Shown here in pieces: positions 1 through 8,458 of a DNA stretch of 64,000 nt. A program made the position numbers and the translations under genes. The stretch spans positions 132,217 to 196,216 of the forward strand of contig JAPOZT010000008.1 in NCBI GenBank assembly GCA_026705925.1. Direction: 5' to 3'. How positions within the stretch are numbered: the stretch's first letter is position 1; each line of letters starts with the position of its first letter. The notes below the pieces were generated by a model. That model was given only the letters and a program-made list of their open reading frames with translations, was not told where the DNA came from and ran no database searches. The stretch is from Gemmatimonadota bacterium (GTDB lineage: Bacteria > JAAXHH01).

Positions 1-236
1 GCGGGGTCGTTCCAGGCGACGCGGATCATCGGCGCCACGTCGTTCTGACGGGCGATCACCGGGACCATGTCCAGGTCTTCCACGGCACTCGCGGAATGCT
101 CGGTGTCGATCCAGAGGAAATCAATGTCGGAACGGCATACCACCGAGGCCGTGAACGAATCGTGGGCGGGCAGGACCGTGCCCAGCAGCAACTCGCCGTC
201 GTGGATGCGCCGCTTGAGCGGATTGGGGTATTTCAT
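1..236 (-). CDS. HpcH/HpaI-type aldolase, N-terminal fragment
   Basis: The gene runs off the left edge; only about the first 78 residues are present. They start MKYPNPLKRRIHDGELLLG and continue through an FLWIDTEHSA stretch, the usual opening of the HpcH/HpaI aldolase family (class II, metal-dependent cleavage of 2-keto-3-deoxy acids; phosphoenolpyruvate/pyruvate aldolase barrel). The start is ambiguous: an in-frame ATG nine codons upstream (base 263) would also work, but the family usually begins near the internal ATG. The substrate cannot be told from this fragment. It lies downstream of, and on the same strand as, the aminotransferase at 351-1511, so the two could be co-transcribed. Confidence 0.75.
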   Translation of the reverse strand, partial: MKYPNPLKRRIHDGELLLGTVLPAHDSFTASVVCRSDIDFLWIDTEHSASAVEDLDMVPVIARQNDVAPMIRVAWNDP

Positions 237-320
237 CCAGAACCCTGCACCTTTCTGTGACATACCGTATTACGCGTCAGCCTATGCCGTCGACGCACCC
301 ACTTCGCGCCGATCCCACGG

Positions 321-361
321 CCCGCTACAACGCGCCGGTCCCGCAGCCCGCTACAACGCGC
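321..361. repeat. 15-bp direct repeat at the end of the aminotransferase gene
   Basis: The 15-mer CCCGCTACAACGCGC occurs at 321-335 and again at 347-361. The second copy contains the stop codon (351-353) and last codons of the aminotransferase, so the sequence just beyond the stop is a duplicate of the gene end. It is one of several micro-duplications at gene termini in this window. Confidence 0.8.
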
Positions 362-1511
362 TGCGTTCCCGCTTGAAGGCGGTGATGAAGGCCTCGTTCT
401 CGCGGGGCAGGCCGACGGAGATGCGCATGAAGCCTTCCATGTCGAAGGCCTGGCGAACCCGGACTTTTTTCTCCCACAGGCGGTCCAGGAGGGTCTCCAG
501 GTTGGGACCGACCTCGACGGTGACGAAGATCGTCTGCGTCCGGATCGGGCTGTATCCCATGGCCTCCAGTTCCGCGTAGAGAAACGCCTTCCCCTCGCGG
601 ACGATCTGCACGGTACGCTGGACGTGCTGCTGGTCGTTCAGCGCGGCCATCGCGGCCACGGTGGACAGCGTGTTCTTGTTGAGCAGCCCGATGCTGAACC
701 GCTGCATGCGCTCCAGGAGGGAGGGATGGGCTACGCCGTAACCGACCCGCATGCCGCCGAGTCCGTAGGCCTTCGAGAAAGTCCGGGACACCAGCAGGTT
801 CTCGACTTCCTTCGTCAGGGAAATCGTGGACGGATAGGCGGGATCGTCGACAAACTGGATATACGCCTCGTCCACGCAGACGATGACGTCATTCGGTATC
901 GCCCGGATCGTGCGTTCCAGTTCGGCGGGATCAAGGAGCTGGCCGGTGGGGTTATTGGGATTGCAGATGCTGACGATCCGGGTGTTCTCGTCCACCGCCG
1001 CCAGCAAGGCCGGCAGGTCCATCTGCCAGTCTCCGGTCAGCGGCACACGCTTGACGGGCTGTCCGAGTTCTTCCGCCGTCCTCGGAATGGAACGGTAGGA
1101 CGGGAAGGCGGTCACCACGTTTCCCGGATTGTTCCAGAAAGCTGCAAGCGTCGCGGTGAGTAGGATTTCCGATGAACCCACGCCCGTGAACACCGACTCC
1201 GGGTCGACGCCGTGATGGGCGGCCAGGGCCTCTTCCAGTTCAAAGTGCATGGTATACCGGTTCATGCCGAACATCTTGCCGGCCACCGCCTCGATGGCCC
1301 GGTGCGACGCGCCAAGGGGGTTCTCGTTGATACTGAGCTGGACGAGCAGGGGGTCGTCGAGTCCCACGCCGTTCACGGGAACGTCCGAGGCGCCGCTGAC
1401 CATCTGGGCCGCCGCGTCCCATGCCGGCGTGCCCATCAGCGTGACGCCCGCGCCGCCCAGCATGGTGCTGCGCAGGAAACTGCGCCGGTTCATGTCTTGT
1501 GCTTCAGCCAT
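351..1511 (-). CDS. Tat-exported histidinol-phosphate aminotransferase-like PLP enzyme
   Basis: A 386-residue fold-type I aminotransferase of the HisC branch. The N-terminus carries a twin-arginine signal (NRRSFLRS at about residues 8-15, then a hydrophobic stretch to about 35), so export is predicted. PLP-site landmarks are present: NPNNPTG at 184-190, DEAY at 214-217 and SRTFSKAYG with the Schiff-base lysine K247, followed by RVGYG. HisC itself is cytoplasmic, and no other histidine gene is nearby, so an exported transaminase acting on another amino acid or imidazole compound is more likely than histidine biosynthesis; that is inference. The start places the RR motif close to the N-terminus as expected. 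It is divergent from the amidohydrolase at 1705. Confidence 0.85.
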   Translation of the reverse strand: MAEAQDMNRRSFLRSTMLGGAGVTLMGTPAWDAAAQMVSGASDVPVNGVGLDDPLLVQLSINENPLGASHRAIEAVAGKMFGMNRYTMHFELEEALAAHHGVDPESVFTGVGSSEILLTATLAAFWNNPGNVVTAFPSYRSIPRTAEELGQPVKRVPLTGDWQMDLPALLAAVDENTRIVSICNPNNPTGQLLDPAELERTIRAIPNDVIVCVDEAYIQFVDDPAYPSTISLTKEVENLLVSRTFSKAYGLGGMRVGYGVAHPSLLERMQRFSIGLLNKNTLSTVAAMAALNDQQHVQRTVQIVREGKAFLYAELEAMGYSPIRTQTIFVTVEVGPNLETLLDRLWEKKVRVRQAFDMEGFMRISVGLPRENEAFITAFKRERSAL

Positions 1512-1619
1512 GACTGCCTCCGTCTTCGATGGCCACCGAATCCAATGGCGATTTATTTGGATGTGATCTCGAGGAAAATAAGCGTCTGCAACGGTGTAAT
1601 GTCAAAGTTTCTTTTGGCC

Positions 1620-1648
1620 TTGAAAAGGATGTTCGATAGGGGTACACT
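1620..1648 (+). promoter_or_regulatory. putative sigma-70 promoter for the amidohydrolase
   Basis: TTGAAA at 1620-1625 and TACACT at 1643-1648 are separated by 17 bp and lie about 57 bp upstream of the ATG at 1705. The match is moderate (5/6 and 4/6). It is a prediction from sequence only. Confidence 0.4.
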
Positions 1649-1704
1649 GAACCGGTCTCACACGAAACGAACCGCAGTTTCCCCCGCAACCGCGAGGAAC
1701 CTTC

Positions 1705-2712
1705 ATGAGCGTACCAGACTATCAGGATTTCGATCGGAGCTTCTGGGACGAGGAACTGGCCGATTTCGTGCCAGAAACCGTCTATGACATGCACGTGCAC
1801 ATGTGGTCGGAAAGGCACCGGGGCAAGCTGCCCCCGGGCCCCACCGGGCTACGGCTGGAGATCGACTACCAGGACCACCTGGCCTGGGCGGAGAAGCTGT
1901 ATCCGGGTCGCAGGATACATTACCTGGTACTCGGCACGCCGATCACCGGCGGGATCGACACGGAAGGCCACAACGACTGGATGGCCGGGGAGATGAAACA
2001 GGACCCCGAATCGGCGATCAACATGATGGTCACGCCCGACATGACGCCGGAATACGTGGCCGCCCAGGTGAAAAGACACGGCTTCCTGGGCCTCAAACCC
2101 TACCGGACCTTCGCGCCGGACCCCACCCACTGCCGCATCCGGGACTTCCTGCCCGAGTCCTTCATCGAGGTGGCCCACGACCTCGGGCTGGCCATCACCA
2201 TGCACATGTCCAAGCCCGAGGGGCCGGCGGACCCGGACAACCAGCAGGACCTGGCCGACTACACGAAGCGCTATCCCCGCGCCCAGTGGATCCTCGCCCA
2301 CTGCGCCCGAGCCTTCAACTGCTTCATGATGGAGCGCGCCATCCACTTTCTCACGGACCTGCCCAATATATGGTACGACACGTCGGCCGTGAACGACCTC
2401 TACTCCCAGTACCTGCTGATGAAGCACGAGGACCGTTCACGTGTCATGTTCGGTTCGGACAACGTGGTGGCGGGGTGTGCCCGGGGCAAGTACGTCACCT
2501 ACGGGCGGGCGTGGACCTACTACGAGGGCACGACGGAAACGACGCCCCACTGCGATTCGCGGGCGACGCTGGTCATCTACGAGCAGTTGCGGCAGGAGAA
2601 ACAGGTGGCGGACATGCTGGGGCTGACGTCACAGGAGATCGAGGACCATTTCTCCGGCAACGCCCGAAGGTTCCTGCGACAAGTCCGCGATCAGCAGGAC
2701 TGGCGGCAATAG
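1705..2712 (+). CDS. amidohydrolase family 2 protein (TIM barrel)
   Basis: A 335-residue metal-dependent hydrolase of the amidohydrolase-2 (COG2159) type. A metal-binding HxH lies in DMHVHMW at about residues 28-34, a strand-5/6 histidine in ILAHCARAFN near residue 198, and the barrel-end aspartate in MFGSDN near residue 252. Such enzymes hydrolyse or decarboxylate small carboxylic acids and lactones in the cytoplasm; there is no signal peptide. The ATG is preceded by GAGGAA at suitable distance. It is transcribed alone, between a divergent aminotransferase and a convergent PhyH gene. The substrate is not predictable. Confidence 0.8.
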   Translation: MSVPDYQDFDRSFWDEELADFVPETVYDMHVHMWSERHRGKLPPGPTGLRLEIDYQDHLAWAEKLYPGRRIHYLVLGTPITGGIDTEGHNDWMAGEMKQDPESAINMMVTPDMTPEYVAAQVKRHGFLGLKPYRTFAPDPTHCRIRDFLPESFIEVAHDLGLAITMHMSKPEGPADPDNQQDLADYTKRYPRAQWILAHCARAFNCFMMERAIHFLTDLPNIWYDTSAVNDLYSQYLLMKHEDRSRVMFGSDNVVAGCARGKYVTYGRAWTYYEGTTETTPHCDSRATLVIYEQLRQEKQVADMLGLTSQEIEDHFSGNARRFLRQVRDQQDWRQ

Positions 2713-2777
2713 GTCAGCCTACACACGGCGTCGCGCCGAGGGCAGGTCAGCGCACTCGCCGGCCGCGCGACCGCGTC

Positions 2778-3629
2778 CTATCCCCTCGACGGCTCCTCCA
2801 TCCTTAGCCTGGCCTTGCGGACCTCCTCCACCAGGTGGTCCTGGTGGGCCAGGGGCTGTTCCAGGTGTTTCATGCGCCCCGGACCGGCCGATTCCAGCAT
2901 GGCTTCCCCGTAAACGCTGTCGAGCCAGAATCGGGCGGCGGCGGCGATTTCGTTCTTCAGGATCGGTATATCTTTATCGGCGAACCGGGCCGTGCAGTTT
3001 ATCGTGAACATCCTGCGCCGGTCGCTCCCGCCCCAGGCGCTGTGCTTGGTATTCTGGTTGAACACGACGATGTCCCCCGGTTGCGTCTCCAGCGCCACGG
3101 CCGGCACCTCCCAGCCTTCGATGCCCCAGTTTTCATCCGATTTCCTGATCTGGGATTCGAGAGAATCGGCATACGCATCGCCCCAACGGTGACTGCCGGG
3201 GATGACCCGCAGCGCGCCCGTTTCCCGCGTCAGTGGGTCGAGGTAAATGGCCATCTTGTAATAGATGCGGGGTGGGGCGCCACGCTTCTTGCCCGACCAG
3301 TCCGTGTCGGAATGCCAGTTGGTATTACTGACGTAGAAATTGCCGTCGCTGCCCAGGTACACGAAGTCATCGCCCAGGAGGCTGCCGAAGATTCCGTTGA
3401 CGAGGGGATCGTCGATGAGCGAGGATAGTACGGTATGCTGATCGATGAAGGGCACGATGCAGGATCTGGCCGTCCCGTCGTGGGGCTTGCCGTCATGGCC
3501 GCCGCCGCGCTCCGCCCAGACGTCCTCGAAGGCACCGACGATCTCGTCGATCCGGTCCTTCAACAACCCGGGAAAACCGAGGTAGCCGAAGGTGTCCATG
3601 AACGCCAACCGCTCTTTCGTGAGTCGCAT
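2778..3629 (-). CDS. PhyH-family Fe(II)/2-oxoglutarate dioxygenase (copy 1)
   Basis: A 283-residue phytanoyl-CoA dioxygenase-like protein. The facial triad is complete: H106 and D108 in NWHSDTDW and H196 in NTKHSAW, followed by a nearby arginine (RRRMF) for 2-oxoglutarate. PGSHRWG at about 144-150 is the usual PhyH turn. I chose the ATG at 3629 because GGAGAAGAGG lies just upstream and the family opening (FMDTFGYLGF) follows directly; a longer frame to 3737 has no ribosome site. Likely a small-molecule hydroxylase; substrate unknown. Divergent from the acetamidase at 3864. Confidence 0.85.
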   Translation of the reverse strand: MRLTKERLAFMDTFGYLGFPGLLKDRIDEIVGAFEDVWAERGGGHDGKPHDGTARSCIVPFIDQHTVLSSLIDDPLVNGIFGSLLGDDFVYLGSDGNFYVSNTNWHSDTDWSGKKRGAPPRIYYKMAIYLDPLTRETGALRVIPGSHRWGDAYADSLESQIRKSDENWGIEGWEVPAVALETQPGDIVVFNQNTKHSAWGGSDRRRMFTINCTARFADKDIPILKNEIAAAARFWLDSVYGEAMLESAGPGRMKHLEQPLAHQDHLVEEVRKARLRMEEPSRG

Positions 3630-3709
3630 GGCCTCTTCTCCACTACGGACCGCTGCATGTGCTGGACCGCTTCCAACGCAGGACCGCAATCTGGGGGTAG
3701 GTTTAGGGC

Positions 3710-3738
3710 TTGTAAGGCACCGATGGATCGAATACAAT
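3710..3738 (+). promoter_or_regulatory. putative sigma-70 promoter for the acetamidase-like gene
   Basis: TTGTAA at 3710-3715 and TACAAT at 3733-3738 have a 17-bp spacer. The -10 matches 5/6 and the -35 4/6. It sits in the AT-richer divergent region between the PhyH and acetamidase genes, about 125 bp before the ATG. Confidence 0.4.
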
Positions 3739-3863
3739 CCAGAATATAACGCGCCGGTTTCCCAGGGTGATAAAAAACACTGCAGGGCACGAAAAGAAAA
3801 CCATCTAGACGTGTAAATTCGCTAGACAGGTAAATTCGTTGGTCCAAAAGGAAGGAGCGTTCC

Positions 3864-4796
3864 ATGCGCCGGTTTACCCGCACCCCCTATCTCTCCGGAC
3901 CGGACGATCCGGCGTTCAAGGAGATCCGCGGCGTGCTCGAACCCGGGGAGACGGTCCAGGTCGAGACCTACGGCGGCCACGATCAGGACTATCTCGCCAA
4001 GAAGGACCTGCGGGCCGGGGCGGTCATGGACGTGGATCCCTACCGGTATTCACGGCCGTGCGGACCCTTCTACATCGAGGGGATCGAAGCCGGAGACTGG
4101 GTGTCCGTGGAGATCCTCGACATGGAGGTCGGTCCCTACGGTTTCTACCGCAACGGCGGCCCGCACTGGGGCAGCCTGCGCCTGATCGCGCCGGTACGGG
4201 ACGGCCTGGTCCATTTCCCGCCGGATTTCGTGGTGCCGGTTCGTCCCATGATCGGCGTCGTCATGCTCGAATCGGTGGCACTCCACCAGATCGACACGGG
4301 CGGCAACATGGATTTCAACGCGATACAACCGGGCAGCACCGTCCACATCAAGGCCCAGAAACCGGGTGGACTGCTGTCCCTGGGCGACGTGCACGCCCGG
4401 ATGGGGGACGGCGAGTTGACGGGGACGGGCGTGGAGATCGATTCGACGATCACGATGCGTGTGGACCGCTCGCCCGGGTTTCCGTGCAGCGCGCCGGTGG
4501 TGGAGAAGACCCGGATCGTGGAGTCACAGGAAGAATACCTGACCAGCGGGCAGGGCTATAACTGGGAAGAGGCCGTCAAGATCGCCTGGAGCGAGATGAA
4601 CGCCCTGATCGCGGACCGGTACGACACCACCGTGGAATACGCCAACCTCATCGTCGGCACCATCGCCGACGCCAGGCCGGGCTACGCCGCCGGTCTGCTG
4701 AACCGCCGCGGCAATGCGGACACCCAGGCCTACGTGACCTGCCAGATGGCGGTGACCAAGGAACTGCGCAGGACGGGGACGCCTTACGTGCCCTAG
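3864..4796 (+). CDS. acetamidase/formamidase family protein
   Basis: A 310-residue protein of the FmdA/AmdA family, zinc-type amidases that release ammonia from formamide or short amides. Family landmarks visible are the early GETVQVETYGGHD segment, the GDWVSVEILDMEVGPYGFY strand, GGNMDFNAI near residue 152 and LLSLGDVHARMGDGE near 170. Start is ATG with a strong AAGGAAGGAGCG upstream. No signal peptide. The nearby convergent gene is an amino-acid permease, consistent with use of nitrogen compounds, but the real substrate is unknown. Its stop codon lies in the first unit of an 18-bp tandem duplication. Confidence 0.85.
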   Translation: MRRFTRTPYLSGPDDPAFKEIRGVLEPGETVQVETYGGHDQDYLAKKDLRAGAVMDVDPYRYSRPCGPFYIEGIEAGDWVSVEILDMEVGPYGFYRNGGPHWGSLRLIAPVRDGLVHFPPDFVVPVRPMIGVVMLESVALHQIDTGGNMDFNAIQPGSTVHIKAQKPGGLLSLGDVHARMGDGELTGTGVEIDSTITMRVDRSPGFPCSAPVVEKTRIVESQEEYLTSGQGYNWEEAVKIAWSEMNALIADRYDTTVEYANLIVGTIADARPGYAAGLLNRRGNADTQAYVTCQMAVTKELRRTGTPYVP

Positions 4797-4814
4797 ACGC
4801 CTTACGTGCCCTAG
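4779..4814. repeat. perfect 18-bp tandem duplication spanning two convergent stop codons
   Basis: ACGCCTTACGTGCCCTAG occurs at 4779-4796 and again at 4797-4814. The TAG ending copy 1 stops the plus-strand acetamidase; CTA in copy 2 (4811-4813) is the stop of the minus-strand permease. The duplication therefore separates two convergent genes that would share CTAG if one copy were deleted. Confidence 0.9.
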
Positions 4815-6886
4815 TCGTGGTACATCCGCCGGAAGGCGTTCAAGTCCCCGGGATCGCCGATAACGGTCAACAGATCGCCGGACTTGATCACGGTGTCGCC
4901 CTCGGGTATGATCACCTCGTCAAACTGGCGTATCCACACGATCCGGCATCTCCCCGGGATATCCATTTCCGATACGGGCATACCAATCAGGCCGCTCGCG
5001 GGTGACTGGGGAAGGACCGGGACGGTCAGGTAACGGTCGCTCCGCAGGAAGATGTCGCGAAGGGCGTGTTCGTCGACCGCGGCGAGCCACACCAGGCCGA
5101 AGTTCACGTCGTCGGCCCGTTCCGCGATCCGGGCCAGCATGCGCAGATGCAGCGAGGTGTGCTCCGCAGGGCTGACCAGGAAGAAAAACGCGTGGATTTC
5201 GTCGGAATTCAGTGCGCCGGTCACGGGGTTTTCATACTCTACACGCACCCCCTCGAAGGTGCGGACGAGGACCAGTTCCGGCAGGGCGATTCCCGTCATG
5301 CGAAAGTGACGCAACATCACGCCTTCGGTGACCGGCGTTCCGCCGGCATCGGTCTTCTGCATGAATCTGTCGTTGATTTCACCGGTTGAAAGCCCGACCC
5401 GGGGCGACAGCTTTTCCGCCGCGACGGCGACAACCCGATCAAACTCGACTTCCTCTTCGAAATCGACCGGCTGGCACCGGGTGATCATGTCTTCAAAGGG
5501 GTCTTCGTCCCGGAGCCCCTTCTCTTTGAGGATCCCGCGCAGTTCCCGGTCCAGCCCCTGGTAACGGGACCGGCCGAGCCGCTCGAAGATGTGGTAGATC
5601 GCGCCGTTGCGGTCCGCCCTGAACCGCGCGTAGTAGAAATACCACAGGGTCCCGGCGGCAATGAAACCGACGATGAACAGGATGGCGGGCCACCCCATCT
5701 GCCAGATCACCAGGAAGGGCAGTATCATGCCTGCGATGTGCATCCAGGGGTACCAGGGCGAGCGGTATCCCGGGTCGTACTCGGCGATGCGGCTTTCCCG
5801 CATCACGACCACCGCGAGGCACACGACGGCGAAGACGACGAGTTGAAAGGCGCTCGCCAGCTTGGCGATGCCCACGGGGTCGAGGGTCAGCAGGATGAAG
5901 AGGATGCTGCCCACCGTGAGCAGCAGCGAGCGGACCGGCACGCCCTTGGCGGTTACCTGGCTCATTCCGACGGGCAGCAAGCGGTCGCGGCTCATGGCCA
6001 GCGGATAGCGGGAAGCGCTCAGGATGCCCGCGTTCGCCACGGAGACGAAGGCGAGCAGGGCCGCCACGGAGAGGAGCAGGCTTCCCCACCAGCCGTACAG
6101 GATATCGGCCGCCGTCGCCGCCGGCGTGAGGTCGCCCGCGAGGCGTTCGATGGGAATGACGCCCACCATGACCGTCGTGCCGAGGGCGTATACCGCGACG
6201 GCGGTGGCCAGGGCCAGGAACACGCCCCGGGGCAGGGTCTTTTCCGGTTTTTCGATTTCTTCCGCGAGACTCGCGACCTTGGTCACGCCTACGTAGCTGA
6301 TGTAGACCAGTCCCGCCGTCCCCATGAGCGTGGTGATCTCGACGCCGAAGAGGCCCTCGAACGCGACGGCATCCAGCGCCGGGACCCCGCCGCCGATGAA
6401 ACCGGCCAGCAGCAGGAGCAGGGCCATCACCAGGTAGATCTGCAGGCGGCCGCTCTTCGCGGCGCCGAAGAAGTTCACCGCACCGAGGCCCGCCGCCAGC
6501 GCCAGGGCCACGGGCAGCTGGGGCAGGCCCGGGAAGAAAAGGGCGATGTAAGCGCCCATGCCCACCAGCGCGAAGGTGACCTTGAGGATGAGCGCCAGCC
6601 AGGTCCCGATCCCCGTGATCAGCCCGGCGAAAGGTCCGAGGGACCGGTCGACGAAGTAGTACACGCCGCCCGCGCGGGGCATGGCGGTGGCCAGTTCCAC
6701 GACGCAGAGCATGGCCGGTATGAGGGGAAGGGTCGCCAGAAGGTAGGCCAGCACCAGGGAAGGACCGGCTTCCATCGCCGCCAGGCCCGGCAGGAGAAAG
6801 AAGCCCGCGCTCAACGTGGTGCCCGTCGCGACGGCGTAGACTTCGAAGAACCGCAGTTCCTTCCGCAAGCGCTGTTGTTTCGCCAT
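4811..6886 (-). CDS. APC-family amino-acid permease fused to EIIA-like and RCK_C domains
   Basis: A 691-residue membrane protein. Residues about 10-420 form the hydrophobic APC core (twelve or so helices), opening with the TGTTLSAGFFLLPG unwound-helix motif. A cytoplasmic linker (420-470) leads to a domain at about 475-612 that resembles PTS EIIA of the fructose/nitrogen type, with a candidate phospho-acceptor H527 in GVMLRHFR and the helix HLRMLARIAER. Residues 625-690 are a TrkA-C (RCK_C) ligand-binding domain (GMPVSEMDIP, VIKSGDLLTVIGD). This suggests an amino-acid or amine transporter gated by phosphorylation state and a small ligand. It lies 12 bp after the NIPSNAP gene, in an operon with an aminotransferase. 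Confidence 0.85.
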   Translation of the reverse strand: MAKQQRLRKELRFFEVYAVATGTTLSAGFFLLPGLAAMEAGPSLVLAYLLATLPLIPAMLCVVELATAMPRAGGVYYFVDRSLGPFAGLITGIGTWLALILKVTFALVGMGAYIALFFPGLPQLPVALALAAGLGAVNFFGAAKSGRLQIYLVMALLLLLAGFIGGGVPALDAVAFEGLFGVEITTLMGTAGLVYISYVGVTKVASLAEEIEKPEKTLPRGVFLALATAVAVYALGTTVMVGVIPIERLAGDLTPAATAADILYGWWGSLLLSVAALLAFVSVANAGILSASRYPLAMSRDRLLPVGMSQVTAKGVPVRSLLLTVGSILFILLTLDPVGIAKLASAFQLVVFAVVCLAVVVMRESRIAEYDPGYRSPWYPWMHIAGMILPFLVIWQMGWPAILFIVGFIAAGTLWYFYYARFRADRNGAIYHIFERLGRSRYQGLDRELRGILKEKGLRDEDPFEDMITRCQPVDFEEEVEFDRVVAVAAEKLSPRVGLSTGEINDRFMQKTDAGGTPVTEGVMLRHFRMTGIALPELVLVRTFEGVRVEYENPVTGALNSDEIHAFFFLVSPAEHTSLHLRMLARIAERADDVNFGLVWLAAVDEHALRDIFLRSDRYLTVPVLPQSPASGLIGMPVSEMDIPGRCRIVWIRQFDEVIIPEGDTVIKSGDLLTVIGDPGDLNAFRRMYHD

Positions 6887-6898
6887 GTCGGTGCCGAT

Positions 6899-7225
6899 TT
6901 ACTGCAAGGGAGAGAAGGGTACCGGCGTCAGGATCCGGTTGGCCACCTCGGCGACCAGCGCGCCGTTCCTTTCGCTGTCGGCCTTGGCCTTGATCCAAGC
7001 GGGGTCGGCCATGAAAGCCGCCCAGGCCCGGTCGCGGTGGTTCGCGTCTTCAAAGGCCAGCAGATAGGTGAGCTCGTGGTTGCTCGGCCCCACCGCGGTC
7101 TGCCAGAAACCGACCAGCTTCATGCCGTGTTTCTCGAAGAGGGGCACGGCGTGGTTCGTGAACCGGTCCAGGATATCCGGCACGCGGCCGGGCATGATTT
7201 TGTAGATCCGTTCTTCGTAGATCAT
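6899..7225 (-). CDS. NIPSNAP family protein
   Basis: A 108-residue ferredoxin-like (dimeric alpha-beta barrel) protein of the NIPSNAP type: it opens MIYEERIYKI and contains LVGFWQTAVGPSNHELTYLLAFED, typical of the family. Function of bacterial members is poorly known. I start at the ATG at 7225, preceded by GGGAGAACTCGAG; a frame reaching 7270 adds residues not usual for the family. It sits between the class V aminotransferase (87 bp upstream) and the permease (12 bp downstream), so it probably belongs to that amino-acid operon. Confidence 0.8.
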   Translation of the reverse strand: MIYEERIYKIMPGRVPDILDRFTNHAVPLFEKHGMKLVGFWQTAVGPSNHELTYLLAFEDANHRDRAWAAFMADPAWIKAKADSERNGALVAEVANRILTPVPFSPLQ

Positions 7226-7312
7226 CTCGAGTTCTCCCACGGCGGCGACTCGACGTGCCCGCCCGATCATTCAGTGCCGGGAGGGCAGTCAGGGGTCGGG
7301 CGAACTGCGCTT

Positions 7313-8458
7313 TCAGTCCAGGCCGGCCAGGCACGCGCCGCGCGCCACGTCGAATCCCTGGCGGCGCAGGTACTGCTCCAGGCCGACGAGGAAGGGCGTC
7401 ACGGCCTCCAGGTTGGCGTTGTGCGCCATGTGGCCCACGCGTATGGTCCGGTTCACGTAGTCGCCGAGACCCAGGCCGACATGCATGCCGTACTCGGCCT
7501 TCATGAAATCGGAAAAGGCGGTGGGCTTGAACCGGTCTTCCGAATGGATCACCGTCATGTTGACGCAGGCGGCCCGTTCCTCGGCCATGACCTCCAGGCC
7601 CATAGCGCGCACGCCCTCCCGCACCACGCGGGAGACCTTGCGGTGCCGGGTCCAGCAAGCCTCGAGCCCCTCTTCCAGGATGTCGTCCGTGCTTCTGATC
7701 AAGGCGACGAAGTTGTTGACCGGCATGGTGCCGGGATGGGGATGGACGTCGGCCTGGGTTTCGGCGAAGTGGCGCAGGTTCTGCAGATCGGCCATGAACC
7801 CGCGGGGCTCCCGCCGGTCCTTCATGGCGTCCCAGGCCCGGTCGCTCACGGCCACGAGGGCCAGGCCCGGCGGCGCGCCCAGGGCCTTCTGGGAGGCGCA
7901 CACCGTGACGTCGATGTCCCAGGCGTCCATCAGGTACTGCTCGCCGCCCAGGGACGCGATGGTGTCCACCAGGACGAGCATGCCGTGTTCCCGGGCGGCG
8001 GCGGCCAGTTCGTGTACCGGGTTGGCGACGCCCGTCGACGTCTCCCCATGCACCATGAAGACCGCCTTCAGGCCGGGATTCGCCGCGGCGGCCTCGTGGA
8101 TGTCCGCAGCCTCGAAAGGCACGCCCCATGGCTTCTCCAACACCACCGAATCCAGCCCGAAAGCCCTGGCGAGATCGTCCAGTCGCTTGCCGAAGAGACC
8201 GTTGTCGAGCGTCAGGATCCGGTCGCCGGGATTGAACAGGCTGTTCATGACCACGTCGTTGCCCGTGTGTCCCGATCCCACGAGCGGGAAGACGTCGCCT
8301 TCCGTCCCGATCACGCGCTGGAGATTGGAAACGGCTTTGCGCCAGATTTCGACCCAGCGGTCGCCGTAGTGGGCGGTGAGTGGATCGCTCATGTGGGCCA
8401 GCACGTCGGGACTGACTTCGATGGGGCCGGGGATCATCAGACGGTAGTGTTTGCGCAT
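7313..8458 (-). CDS. class V PLP aminotransferase (alanine-glyoxylate/serine-pyruvate type)
   Basis: A 381-residue fold-type I PLP enzyme. MIPGPIEVSP at 8-17 is the family opening (PGP motif). GSGHTGNDVVMNSL at about 61-74 holds the phosphate-binding loop, VDTIASLGG at 164-172 the pyridine-binding aspartate, and CASQKALGAPPGL at 187-199 the Schiff-base lysine K191. Members transaminate alanine, serine or related amino acids with glyoxylate or pyruvate, or act as phosphonate or ureidoglycine transaminases. First gene of a three-gene operon with the NIPSNAP protein and the amino-acid permease. ATG start with AGGT eight bases upstream. Confidence 0.85.
   Translation of the reverse strand: MRKHYRLMIPGPIEVSPDVLAHMSDPLTAHYGDRWVEIWRKAVSNLQRVIGTEGDVFPLVGSGHTGNDVVMNSLFNPGDRILTLDNGLFGKRLDDLARAFGLDSVVLEKPWGVPFEAADIHEAAAANPGLKAVFMVHGETSTGVANPVHELAAAAREHGMLVLVDTIASLGGEQYLMDAWDIDVTVCASQKALGAPPGLALVAVSDRAWDAMKDRREPRGFMADLQNLRHFAETQADVHPHPGTMPVNNFVALIRSTDDILEEGLEACWTRHRKVSRVVREGVRAMGLEVMAEERAACVNMTVIHSEDRFKPTAFSDFMKAEYGMHVGLGLGDYVNRTIRVGHMAHNANLEAVTPFLVGLEQYLRRQGFDVARGACLAGLD

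Noticed and set aside
4811..6886. Loss of the EIIA active histidine in the permease tail
   Set aside because: A first alignment placed Glu (GIALPE) at the site, but aligning GVMLRHFR with the family GIAIPHGR keeps a histidine (H527) and the following spacing, so it may be intact.
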